Positions 47,070-60,258 of a stretch of DNA of 64,000 nucleotides are shown in pieces. Source of the stretch: Micropterix aruncella (taxonomy: Eukaryota > Arthropoda > Insecta > Lepidoptera > Micropterigidae). The stretch lies in contig OX155961.1 of the NCBI GenBank assembly GCA_944548615.1, positions 19,571,517-19,635,516 on the forward strand. Direction: 5' to 3'. The notes below the pieces were generated by a model. It saw only the letters and a list, made by a program, of their open reading frames with translations. It had not been told where the DNA came from and made no database searches. The position numbers were made by a program, and so were the translations under genes. The first letter of the stretch is position 1, and every line of letters begins with the position of its first letter.

Positions 47070-47812
47070 CTAGCTTACCCGTGCCCACTTCGTTGGGCAG
47101 TAAAACTTTTTACTTGTGATGAAATTATGAGTATGGTTCGGTTAGTACTGAGTGCTATGATTTATTTCCTGACTGCCAAAAGAAGGGTTATAATTTTACT
47201 GCATATGTATGTATGCATTTGCATGCCAATATGACTATATTACCGTTATTTGTAATTATCTTCTTGAGAGTGTCTTATTTGTGAGTGTCTTATCTCTTTA
47301 ACCATTTATGCAGTAAAAGTGAAATTATATGCAGTAAAAGGGAACAGTCTTTTGTTTTACACACTTGAAACGATAAATTTACTTATTTTGATAATAATTC
47401 ATATTGGTTGATAATATGACCAATAAACATGACCTAACGATTTAAATTATTTTTTTAATATGAAAAACTACTTTTTGTAACTTAAATATAAAAGTTAGAC
47501 ATATGCTGTCGCCGACTTTTTTGTAGCAATTATCAAGCTCTACAACTTTTCTCTAGAACTTAATCATATATCTCTCATCGTTAAGGCCGTTTGTAAGAAA
47601 CTTTTTAATTCGACCGTTTTTTCTCCGACTTACTTTGCAAATCCGACTACTAAGAAAAAGTCTTTTCATTTTTCGGATTAATATATAACCTATGACACTC
47701 ACAAATAACGTGGATTTCTATTGGTAAAAGAATTTTCAAAATCGATTCAGTAGATCCAGAGATTACTTCCTACAACCTCACAAACTTTACCTCTTTTTAG
47801 TATTAGTATAGA
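47070..47812 (-). mobile_element. Non-autonomous Helitron
   Basis: Minus strand: 5' end TCTATACTAATACTAAAAAG at 47812. The 3' end is CTAG at 47073-47070, preceded by a hairpin with stem GCCCA/TGGGC. It has no coding sequence. The expected A/T insertion site is not clean at the 3' side. The fold-back repeat F copy 3 begins right at its 5' end. Confidence 0.6.
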
Positions 47813-47813
47813 T

Positions 47814-47960
47814 AAAACCAACTTACCGCGTGCAGTTTGTACCACCCGTCGTTTCGGCGATGTTGCAATCGCCGTTGTCCAGAACAGACAGTTTACCATG
47901 GAAAATGGCGGTTAAACATCGTCGAAACGTCTGGTGTTACAAAATTCACGCGGTAAATTT
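47814..47960. repeat. Fold-back repeat F, copy 3
   Basis: Imperfect palindrome: 'acttaccgcgtgcagtttgt' on the left, 'aaaattcacgcggtaaattt' on the right. The left arm in reverse complement reads 'acaacggcgattgcaacatc' then GCCGAAACGACGGG. It matches copies 1 and 2. Confidence 0.65.
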
Positions 47961-48570
47961 GTTTTTATTTGATTTATAGGATGATACAAAGGCATGCATG
48001 GTGCACGGTGACTTCTATAAACATATTCTAATACTGGTTTCATTCATCTCCTTATCTGTGACCGATTATCGATAGTGAGATAAAAAGAAAATTGAATATC
48101 AGGTTGAAAGGAGAGATCGGCCAGGGCTCGTGAATATCGGGGCATGATGCTCCGATAAAAAGATAATATCTAGCGCAGGGATCGTGGGGCTATTATGGTA
48201 ATTGCGTAGAAGCTTTCAAAGTGCTCGCGCCGACGTTTTGACGGCAATTTTATTCACCCTAAGAAAATGCAATTGCACCGACCGTCAGCTCGCACTTCCA
48301 CCAAAGCGGACCCCCACTCTTACGTCTCTTTGTAATATCGCCGTTTACTTTACAGAAGGCCTAATCGATGTTCATCGGGTGGCCATATTAATATGATTGT
48401 ATTTTGATTCTAATTGGCGCATTTTAAAAATCACCCCCTGTTAAATAACGCCTATATTCTCGTTTTAACAGTTATTTACGCAACTATGTAATTATTTACT
48501 AAAATCATTATAGCCATCAGAATTAGGATTTTAAAAAAAATTTAAATGCGACTCTTTCTTTTATTTTTCA
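47961..48570. other. Unassigned; GC-richer patch 48110-48390
   Basis: No recognised gene. The 64-codon frame at 48202 has no known motif. Confidence 0.3.
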
Positions 48571-48791
48571 CTAGCTGCGCCCCGCGGTTTCACCCGCGTG
48601 GTGATGGAAAATTGTGATAATGATGATAGAAAACTATATATTTATAAATAATAGCCTATGTGTTATTTTGATGTGTAAGCTATATTATTGTAAAGTTTCA
48701 TCAAAATCCTTTCAGTAGTTTTTGCGTGAAAGAGTAACAAACATCCATACATACATTCTTACAAACTTTCGCGTTTATAATAGTAGTAAGA
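48571..48791 (-). mobile_element. Non-autonomous Helitron, copy related to 6958-7244
   Basis: Minus strand from TCTTACTACTATTATAAACG at 48791 to CTAG at 48574-48571, with the subterminal CGCGG/CCGCG hairpin. About 220 bp, non-coding. It ends 34 bp before the left arm of the large inverted duplication. Confidence 0.8.
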
Positions 48792-48851
48792 TGATTATTT
48801 TAATACTACTGTATATACTGAAATAAATTTAATTTGTATCTTTTACTATTT

Positions 48852-49366
48852 TTAACTTTCCCGGACCAATAACCGACGAGAAGGAAAAGTATTGTGAACG
48901 CAATTCTGTGCCTGATGTGTGTATTCTTCCACGATAACGACCAAACGCTTAATCCGATTGAGCTTAAAATTGGCCTGCAAGTATCATTTGGTCAAGGAAA
49001 GAGTTGATAATAAAATCGGCCCACCAGGAGACGCCGTAGTCATATTTCCATCTTGAAATATTGAACTTAGAGACTTGCTACACAAATGCCTTGTTAGGCG
49101 AAAACCACAATGTAAAATTTTGGTTGAAATACCGCATATTCAAGCTACACTTAAATTATTTAAATTCCGTAATACAATTTAAACTAATATTAACGCCTCA
49201 GAAGGTGCGGTTCGTTTCTTGGCTAATGGAACGGAACCCAACCGGGTTCGCCTGACCGCCCGGGAGATGGTGCTCATTGATTTTTTAAATGAAATTAATA
49301 TTCAGATTAAAATAGTCTTTGGCTACTTGCCGGGAAAGTCGGTGGGTAACGAAAACGGTTTTTTAT
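48852..49366 (+). repeat. Repeat family C, intact copy in the left arm
   Basis: From 'aactttcccggaccaataac' to 'cttgccgggaaagtcggtgg', so its ends are short inverted repeats of ACTTTCCCGG. Non-coding. The counterpart in the right arm is split by the R2-like element. Confidence 0.7.
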
Positions 49367-50393
49367 AATAAGTTATATTACTCTCGTTGTTGGCAATTCT
49401 AATTATTATTATTGATGATGTAGAAATATGCACTATTTAAATTAAAATTATATTTTTTTTAACCTTAATCATAATAATATGATTAAGGTTAAAAAAAATA
49501 TTATTTTAATTTTACTTTGATGTTGAGTTATAAGTTAATAAGGATTTGAGTTAATAAGGATTGATAATATCTCTTAGTCTATACATTCTTTCAAATTTAT
49601 TTTGTTTTTTTTTACTTATTTTTATATAGGTTCACACACATATTCATAACAAATTCAATATCCATATGAGAACAGGCTATAGCCTAGTAAGGGGACATTA
49701 AAATAGGATCACTGCCAACAGTTTTGACATATCATGTTGTCAGTTTTTTGGTACCGGAATTTTCACACTTTAATTGTACATTTTTTTCCAATTTAGTGTG
49801 TATTATTGTGAATTACAAATTCAATTAAAACAAATTACAATTCATCTTATCACGTAAAATAATAAAATTTCAAACTTTTTTTGAGATTATGATTGTGGCA
49901 AGATCAGTTTTTAAAACCATGATTTTAATTAACCGTGACAGCATGCATATAGACGTTCATTAATTATGGATTTGTATGCTATTCCCCTTCTAAAATTATT
50001 ACGTTTTGAATGTTTAGAGAAATATTCAGCAGAATGTGTATATTTTTTTTAATACCTAAGGCTCTCTATTTTACCTATTAAAAATAATATGTTTGCTTAA
50101 GAATCGTAACACCAATATTTAAAAAAGCTGGTCCCCTCGCTGGTTCCCTCAAAACGCTTACGGGCAAATCGACGTCTTACAAGAGTTAAGTCTTAAAACT
50201 GCAAGATAAAATAATGGTGAACTCTGACGTCGAGTCTCTTGCCTATTCCAAAGTGCCTTACAGTGGTGAGAGACAAACTAAGGTCTAAAGACCTACTGAT
50301 TTGTTATGCCGACATGCTTCAACATTTCACCTTTAACTGCACCCTATTAGAGATGCAATATATGCAAAAAATATATATGCAAAAATTGTAGGA

Positions 50394-50687
50394 ATGTTGT
50401 GCTCCATAGTCTCCTGCTTAACGTTCCTGTTATCAGGTATCGGCGGTGAGACATTTTTAAATGGAGGGGTTAAGGAAAGTTTGAATCTTTCTTCTGATTT
50501 CGATCGCTTTTCTGATCCTTCGCGGGATAGAGAATTTTTCTTTGAGACCGAAATTCGTGCCTCGCGCCAATCTGCGCTGGAGGGCGATGCGGCGGCAAAA
50601 ATCGAACTACTTAGTCCAACAATCAGTAAACGCCTACTATACCGTCACGCAACGTACGCGGCAGTCGCACCTTTAGTATCCCTCTGA
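50394..50687 (+). other. 97-codon frame present in both arms, unknown
   Basis: Starts ATG, hydrophobic residues 1-15 (SIVSCLTFLLSG), then a polar Ser/Asp/Arg-rich region, stop TGA at 50685-50687. The copy at 59055-58762 has the same translation, but the whole arms are near-identical, so this is not evidence of selection. The stop overlaps a CTGAAGA that precedes GAAACGTT at 50711. No domain recognised. Confidence 0.2.
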
Positions 50688-51081
50688 AGACAGCATATTG
50701 AAACTCTATCGAAACGTTGGTAAAATTATATAAAAATACCATGTGGTAAGATTCCGTATAAAAATAAAATAAAAAATAACCGCGATACTTGTAGAGTTTT
50801 AGAGGTATTTTATTTCACGACAGGCAGACAGAGAGATTGGCCAAATTCAAAAAAGTTATTTTTGTTGGATATTGAGTTAGCTTATTTTGCAACCAATGAA
50901 GTCGGTCATTGAATTCACTTACTCTATATTAAACATAAATAATTGCATATTTTTTAGCAATTCTTCCCTCATTATGGATTTTATCACCACACCATCATTT
51001 TGGATCCCGCTTTTAGGATCTAACATCCTATAAATGTTTCTTTTAAATAAAACAAGCCTCTCACTAAGTACATGTGATGAC

Positions 51082-51324
<243 letters not shown>

Positions 51325-51387
<63 letters not shown>
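51325..51387. repeat. (TA)n microsatellite
   Basis: About 31 units. Confidence 0.97.
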
Positions 51388-51390
<3 letters not shown>

Positions 51391-51939
51391 TAATTCACAG
51401 TATTAAAATAATCACAATGTTTATTTCCCGATTATCGATCCTACTAAAAGTCAACAAAGATGCTGTGTAAATGGTTTTTTGGATTATAAATAAAATTACT
51501 ATGGTATAATAATTAATTATTTAAAGTTTATTCACGTTACAACATAATTACATTATTAATAGGGATGCTAATAAAATCAACAGTGTGAGAAAGCTGGCTT
51601 CGCTTTTCCTCGCTGCAAGGCTTTTGAGTCTTCTGCAAACATTAAACATGACCGCCCAGTTAATAACTTTAGTTTGGCAAAGTTATCGACGAAAAGTAAA
51701 CATTTACCGATAAATATGAGAAGGTATTAAAGTTAACCGTTTTAAAGATTCGATGAGGTTTACTTATGTAATACGACTATGATACACGTTGAAGTACCGT
51801 CTTACCAACACGACAAAACACATAACCGAGGCAATGACCAAATCATATCGTCCCACGCTCTCAATAACAAAAATGTATTTTAACGATTCGTGCATTCTCA
51901 CTGCACGGACAAGAACCACACCACAATCGCCTCAAAACA

Positions 51940-52310
51940 TAAAAGTCGTTCATAAGCCGAACATAACCGGTCCATGGCAGTCAATCATCGAACCGCAATA
52001 CTCAATGGAGGGCTTCACTTGGTGAGGACCTAAACGAAGAGATATCACCGGGATCCCATCTCTCCTATACCACCCGGCGTATTCTGAACCTACTAAGGGT
52101 GAGTGTGTCAATAATCCGAGCAAATAACGTTCACTGGGCCAAACAATGCATCCAATATGCAACTGTGGAACGCAGCATGGTGAAGAACACCTCAGATCCT
52201 GCCCGCAACGGTCAACCGCTATCACACACCAGGACCTACAAGAGGCAAACGGTAAAGCCATCCAGGCCGCATATTTTTGGAGAGACGTGTCCTAACCTAA
52301 CCCTGATACG
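51940..52310 (+). pseudogene. LINE ORF2 C-terminal remnant, left arm
   Basis: The plus strand, over several frames, reads NHRTAILNGGLHLV, GEDLNEEISPGSHLSYTTRR, ILNLLRVSV, and after a shift MHPICNCGTQHGEEHLRSCP (C-x-C and H-x4-C zinc-knuckle), then AIQAAYFWRDVS and a stop near 52296. This is the post-RT tail of a LINE. At least two frameshifts. The same remnant is at 57161-57531 in reverse. Confidence 0.65.
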
Positions 52311-52646
52311 TTAAAAAATGATTACCAAATATAATATTAATTCGTTTATTGCACAATAATGTGGTAAATTAATAATAATAACATTTACTGACATTGTAGT
52401 TTTTATAACCTGTGCGTACAATTTTGAGAAAAATAAAAGCATTTGAATCAATTATTTGTAAGGCATATAAAATAAATTATGAGTAACAAAAACCAAACGG
52501 ATTAATCTACTATCAAAATGCACACCCTTACGCATTAAGCCAGATCTTCAGGATCTAATGCTATCCAGATCTTCAGATCAACGGCTAATAGCCCTATGAT
52601 TATTTAGTCTAATATTAAGTGGTGTTGTTGTTTCACCGATATAAAA

Positions 52647-52871
52647 GTTTTATCTTCAAATTAAAGGGACTGCTATGGGAACTCGAATGGCACCTTCGTA
52701 TGCCAACCTTTTCATGGGATTATTCGAGCAAAATTTTCTTCAAACGCAAAATTTAAAACCCATATTATGGTATAGATTTATTGACGACATAGTAATGATT
52801 TGGCCACACGGACAAACTACTCTAACAACCTTTCTTGACGACCTAAATAATTTTGGCCCATTGAATTTCAC

Positions 52872-52872
<1 letters not shown>
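52647..52872 (+). pseudogene. Penelope-like element reverse transcriptase fragment
   Basis: The plus strand reads [20 protein letters not shown] and [11 protein letters not shown], then [16 protein letters not shown] with the catalytic IDD, and [17 protein letters not shown]. This is RT motifs B to D of Penelope-like elements, in one open frame of about 75 residues. It is broken off on the right by a 259-bp (TA)n tract at 52872. The upstream RT fingers and the downstream GIY-YIG endonuclease are not found. It lies 60 bp into the spacer between the arms of the large inverted duplication. Confidence 0.85.
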
Positions 52873-53132
<260 letters not shown>

Positions 53133-53133
53133 G

Positions 53134-54749
<1,616 letters not shown>

Positions 54750-54950
54750 TGCTTCTAAAGTTAGATACACATATGTCTGAGCCCAGGTTACATAGCGCAT
54801 GCATTAAACGCAAATGTTTATCTTTCTTTTATGCTAAGCAAAGTGAAACCGAGCCCACCTTGCTAGGCACCCCTGTGTTAGGGCGAGCTCTTTTCGGGAA
54901 TCCCACTAGAGTGCCACGGTTGCGTCTAATAAATTTTTAAGATATTTTTT
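54750..54950 (+). repeat. Dispersed repeat family D, copy 3 (fullest)
   Basis: Combines both parts seen separately in copy 1 (306-460) and copy 2 (4745-4812), in opposite orientation to them. Non-coding. Confidence 0.65.
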
Positions 54951-55369
54951 TTATTTACATTTTTTAATTCTTGTTTTTTTAGAATCTTAACCAATTATCT
55001 AAACAGCAGACTAAAATCTACAAGTACGCGATTCACAGCTGCGATATTTTTACTCGTTTATGACCTGGTCCTGTAGCCAACATGGCCATTCAACACAGGC
55101 TCATGAACAACTTGCCATAATTCCCAGGCACAAAACCATAAATTTACAGTGCAGTTTTTCCTGTTATTCAGCTTCGTCTAGCGGGTTTTATCCACCACAG
55201 CATCTGTAAACGCTGCTCATGATAAGGTTTAAACCAACCTCAAGTACAGAATTCAAGTTTCGTGACTGAATAGCCAATGGGATTTCGTGAGCTAATGTGG
55301 CACACAAGAAACCGTTAACAGTGCAGTACATAAATCTTTTCTTACTAAAAGTTTTCCAAAGTGGACTGC
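54951..55369 (-). other. Unassigned; 69-codon minus-strand frame 55397-55188
   Basis: The frame contains CTVNGFLCATLAHEIPLAIQ and LEVGLNLIMSSVYRCCGG. It looks coding-like in composition, but no family is recognised. It abuts family C copy 3. Confidence 0.25.
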
Positions 55370-56040
55370 TTGACTTTTCCGATCCACCAACCAACAAGAA
55401 AGGAAAGTATTGTGGAGGGAACGCGCAATTTTGTTTTTAAAGATTAAGACCAAAATATTGATTTTGAGCCCCTAAGACGATTAAGACCAATTCCAGATTG
55501 AAGTCTGTCTGTTTGTCAGTTCGTCTGGCTGTGTGTGTGTATTCCTCCACGATAGCGCCGAAATGATTAGGCTAAAATTTGGCATGCAGGCGTCATTTGG
55601 TAATAGCAAGAGTTAAAAAAGGTTGTGCTTGAAATCGTCCACCAGGGGGCGCACTAGTCATATTTCAATCTCGAAATATTGGACTTAGAGACTTGATATT
55701 TGGTACACAGATGTTTTGTTGAGCCGAAACCATATTATGAATTTATGGTTGGAATATCTCATGGAAACTACACTAACAATATTTAAATTCTGCTATATAT
55801 TTATTATAATATAGCCATCTATTTAAAATATTAACGCCATCTGTTGGCGCTTGACCAAACCCGCCTTTAGCCGCAAAACGACCCGCATCGCCCGAAGCGG
55901 TTGCGCGCGAACCCAACGTGGTTCGTCCGCCTGTCGAGAAAGGGCACTCATATATTTTATTTATAAAATTATTATTCAGATGAAATCACTCCTTGGCTAC
56001 TTGCCGGGAAAGTCTTGGGGTGACACAACCGACATTTTTT
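55370..56040 (+). repeat. Repeat family C, copy 3
   Basis: Starts 'gacttttccgatccaccaac' and ends 'cttgccgggaaagtcttggg' then 'gtgacacaaccgac'. About 670 bp, longer than the 515-bp copy at 48852. Non-coding. Confidence 0.7.
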
Positions 56041-56886
56041 AAGCGGAATTTAGAAATAAGGATTTACATTACATTTTTGTAGAATGCAGATAGTTGAAAG
56101 TATAAAAAATAAAGGAGCGATTTAAAATAAAACCAAACAAAGAGACCTGATTGAAGTCTGCAGCGAAAGGCACAAGATTTATGACATCAGCGGCAGAGAG
56201 GCAAAATTTAGAGTAATTACTTTTCGAAGATAATAAATTTGAAAAATTTATTTAATTTTATTCAATATACTATTTTTTAAATTTTTTTTTGCGAAGCAGT
56301 TTTTTCTGTCATTTGTGTTGATTTATCACCCCACTACATTGTATATCTGTTCTGATGTGATAGTATTTATGACATAGTGACTTCACCGTTATTTTTTTTT
56401 CATACATTCATTCCGATCGTTAATTCATTAAAAAAAATGAGGTGAAATATAAATAAATACCAAATATTAAATAAGAAAATATTTATATATGTAAATAGGT
56501 ATACAAGTAAATATACAAATAAATAAATTGTCTAATAAATTAAGTAGTCTGTAAATGTCTCTTATTATGCACATATACAATTGTAAATCTAATAATTGAA
56601 CATAATATTATTAATTTATTTTAATTATAATCAACTAATTGTATTTGTGGTCAAGTATCAAGTAACAGATAAAGTCCAATGTAGCCTAAGCTTATCAGGA
56701 TGTGTGTCACCATTTCTTTGCTCTGGCTTCTACTTTTCGACATGAGCCACTTGATAATACATTTTTTCAGAGTCAATTTGCTGATTTTACTCTGCACTTT
56801 AGTGGTATTCGTTCACACTGTAGTTCGATAAGAGACGATACACAAACAAAACGAATATCGTGTGCGCTGTGAATGATCGCGATTAT
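56041..56886. other. Unassigned AT-rich spacer
   Basis: No recognised feature up to the right arm of the inverted duplication. Confidence 0.4.
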
Positions 56887-57160
56887 CCGTTGATCTGAAG
56901 ATCTGGATAGCATTAGATCCTGAAGATCTGGCTTAATGCGTAAGGGTGTGCATTTTGATAGTAGATTAATCCGTTTGGTTTTTGTTACTCATAATTTATT
57001 TTATATGCCTTACAAATAATTGATTCAAATGCTTTTATTTTTCTCAAAATTGTACGCACAGGTTATAAAAACTACAATGTCAGTAAATGTTATTATTATT
57101 AATTTACCACATTATTGTGCAATAAACGAATTAATATTATATTTGGTAATCATTTTTTAA

Positions 57161-57531
57161 CGTATCAGGGTTAGGTTAGGACACGTCTCTCCAAAAATAT
57201 GCGGCCTGGATGGCTTTACCATTTGCCTCTTGTAGGTCCTGGTGTGTGATAGCGGTTGACCGTTGCGGGCAGGATCTGAGGTGTTCTTCACCATGCTGCG
57301 TTCCACAGTTGCATATTGGATGCATTGTTTGGCCCAGTGAACGTTATTTGCTCGGATTATTGACACACTCACCCTTAGTAGGTTCAGAATACGCCGGGTG
57401 GTATAGGAGAGATGGGATCCCGGTGATATCTCTTCGTTTAGGTCCTCACCAAGTGAAGCCCTCCATTGAGTATTGCGGTTCGATGATTGACTGCCATGGA
57501 CCGGTTATGTTCGGCTTATGAACGACTTTTA
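57161..57531 (-). pseudogene. LINE ORF2 C-terminal remnant, right arm
   Basis: Mirror copy of 51940-52310 with the same frameshifts, so the damage preceded the duplication. Confidence 0.65.
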
Positions 57532-57843
57532 TGTTTTGAGGCGATTGTGGTGTGGTTCTTGTCCGTGCAGTGAGAATGCACGAATCGTTAAAATACATTT
57601 TTGTTATTGAGAGCGTGGGACGATATGATTTGGTCATTGCCTCGGTTATGTGTTTTGTCGTGTTGGTAAGACGGTACTTCAACGTGTATCATAGTCGTAT
57701 TACATAAGTAAACCTCATCGAATCTTTAAAACGGTTAACTTTAATACCTTCTCATATTTATCGGTAAATGTTTACTTTTCGTCGATAACTTTGCCAAACT
57801 AAAGTTATTAACTGGGCGGTCATGTTTAATGTTTGCAGAAGAC

Positions 57844-57991
57844 TCAAAAGCCTTGCAGCGAGGAAAAGCGAAGCCAGCTTTCTCACACTGTTGATTTTAT
57901 TAGCATCCCTATTAATATCAAAAGCCTTGCAGCGAGGAAAAGCGAAGCCAGCTTTCTCACACTGTTGATTTTATTAGCATCCCTATTAATA
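57844..57991. repeat. Tandem duplication of 74 bp
   Basis: 'tcaaaagccttgcagcgagg' through 'catccctattaata' occurs twice in a row here and once in the left arm (about 51555-51628). Confidence 0.9.
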
Positions 57992-58154
57992 ATGTAATTA
58001 TGTTGTAACGTGAATAAACTTTAAATAATTAATTATTATACCATAGTAATTTTATTTATAATCCAAAAAACCATTTACACAGCATCTTTGTTGACTTTTA
58101 GTAGGATCGATAATCGGGAAATAAACATTGTGATTATTTTAATACTGTGAATTA

Positions 58155-58363
<209 letters not shown>

Positions 58364-60082
58364 GTCATCACATGTACTTAGTGAGAGGCTTGTTTTATTT
58401 AAAAGAAACATTTATAGGATGTTAGATCCTAAAAGCGGGATCCAAAATGATGGTGTGGTGATAAAATCCATAATTAGGGAAGAACTGCTAAAAAATATGC
58501 AATTACCTATTTATGTTTAATATAGAGTAAGTGAATTCAATGACCGACTTCATTGGTTGCAAAATAAGCTAACTCAATATCCAACAAGAATAACTTTTTT
58601 GAATTTGGCCAATCTCTCTGTCTGCCTGTCGTGAAATAAAATACCTCTAAAACTCTACAAGTATCGCGGTTATTTTTTATTTTATTTTTATACGGAATCT
58701 TACCACATGGTATTTTTATATAATTTTACCAACGTTTCGATAGAGTTTCAATATGCTGTCTTCAGAGGGATACTAAAGGTGCGACTGCCGCGTACGTTGC
58801 GTGACGGTATAGTAGGCGTTTACTGATTGTTGGACTAAGTAGTTCGATTTTTGCCGCCGCATCGCCCTCCAGCGCAGATTGGCGCGAGGCACGAATTTCG
58901 GTCTCAAAGAAAAATTCTCTATCCCGCGAAGGATCAGAAAAGCGATCGAAATCAGAAGAAAGATTCAAACTTTCCTTAACCCCTCCATTTAAAAATGTCT
59001 CACCGCCGATACCTGATAACAGGAACGTTAAGCAGGAGACTATGGAGCACAACATTCCTACAATTTTTGCATATATATTTTTTGCATATATTGCATCTCT
59101 AATAGGGTGCAGTTAAAGGTGAAATGTTGAAGCATGTCGGCATAACAAATCAGTAGGTCTTTAGACCTTAGTTTGTCTCTCACCACTGTAAGGCACTTTG
59201 GAATAGGCAAGAGACTCGACGTCAGAGTTCACCATTATTTTATCTTGCAGTTTTAAGACTTAACTCTTGTAAGACGTCGATTTGCCCGTAAGCGTTTTGA
59301 GGGTACCAGCGAGGGGACCAGCTTTTTTAAATATTGGTGTTACGATTCTAAAGCAAACATATTATTTTTAATAGGTAAAATAGAGAGCCTTAGGTATTAA
59401 AAAAAATATACACATTCTGCTGAATATTTCTCTAAACATTCAAAACGTAATAATTTTAGAAGGGGAATAGCATACAAATCCATAATTAATGAACGTCTAT
59501 ATGCATGCTGTCACGGTTAATTAAAATCATGGTTTTAAAAACTGATCTTGCCACAATCATAATCTCAAAAAAAGTTTGAAATTTTATTATTTTACGTGAT
59601 AAGATGAATTGTAATTTGTTTTAATTGAATTTGTAATTCACAATAATACACACTAAATTGGAAAAAAATGTACAATTAAAGTGTGAAAATTCCGGTACCA
59701 AAAAACTGACAACATGATATGTCAAAACTGTTGGCAGTGATCCTATTTTAATGTCCCCTTACTAGGCTATAGCCTGTTCTCATATGGATATTGAATTTGT
59801 TATGAATATGTGTGTGAACCTATATAAAAATAAGTAAAAAAAAACAAAATAAATTTGAAAGAATGTATAGACTAAGAGATATTATCAATCCTTATTAACT
59901 CAAATCCTTATTAACTTATAACTCAACATCAAAGTAAAATTAAAATAATATTTTTTTTAACCTTAATCATATTATTATGATTAAGGTTAAAAAAAATATA
60001 ATTTTAATTTAAATAGTGCATATTTCTACATCATCAATAATAATAATTAGAATTGCCAACAACGAGAGTAATATAACTTATT

Positions 60083-60258
60083 ATAAAAAACCGTTTTCGT
60101 TACCCACCGACTTTCCCGGCAAGTAGCCAAAGACTATTTTAATCTGAATATTAATTTCATTTAAAAAATCAATGAGCACCATCTCCCGGGCGGTCAGGCG
60201 AACCCGGTTGGGTTCCGTTCCATTAGCCAAGAAACGAACCGCACCTTCTGAGGCGTTA
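60083..60258 (-). repeat. Repeat family C, right arm, first part
   Basis: Reverse complement of 49191-49366. The other part is 62158-62494; the R2-like element sits between. Confidence 0.8.

Noticed and set aside
50394..50687. Conserved 97-residue gene, since the same protein occurs at 58762-59055
   Set aside because: Identity comes from the recent inverted duplication of the whole 3.7 kb, not from selection on a protein.
51950..52261. 103-codon minus-strand frame, also at 57210-57521
   Set aside because: Antisense of the LINE C-terminal remnant, whose zinc-knuckle residues are readable on the other strand.
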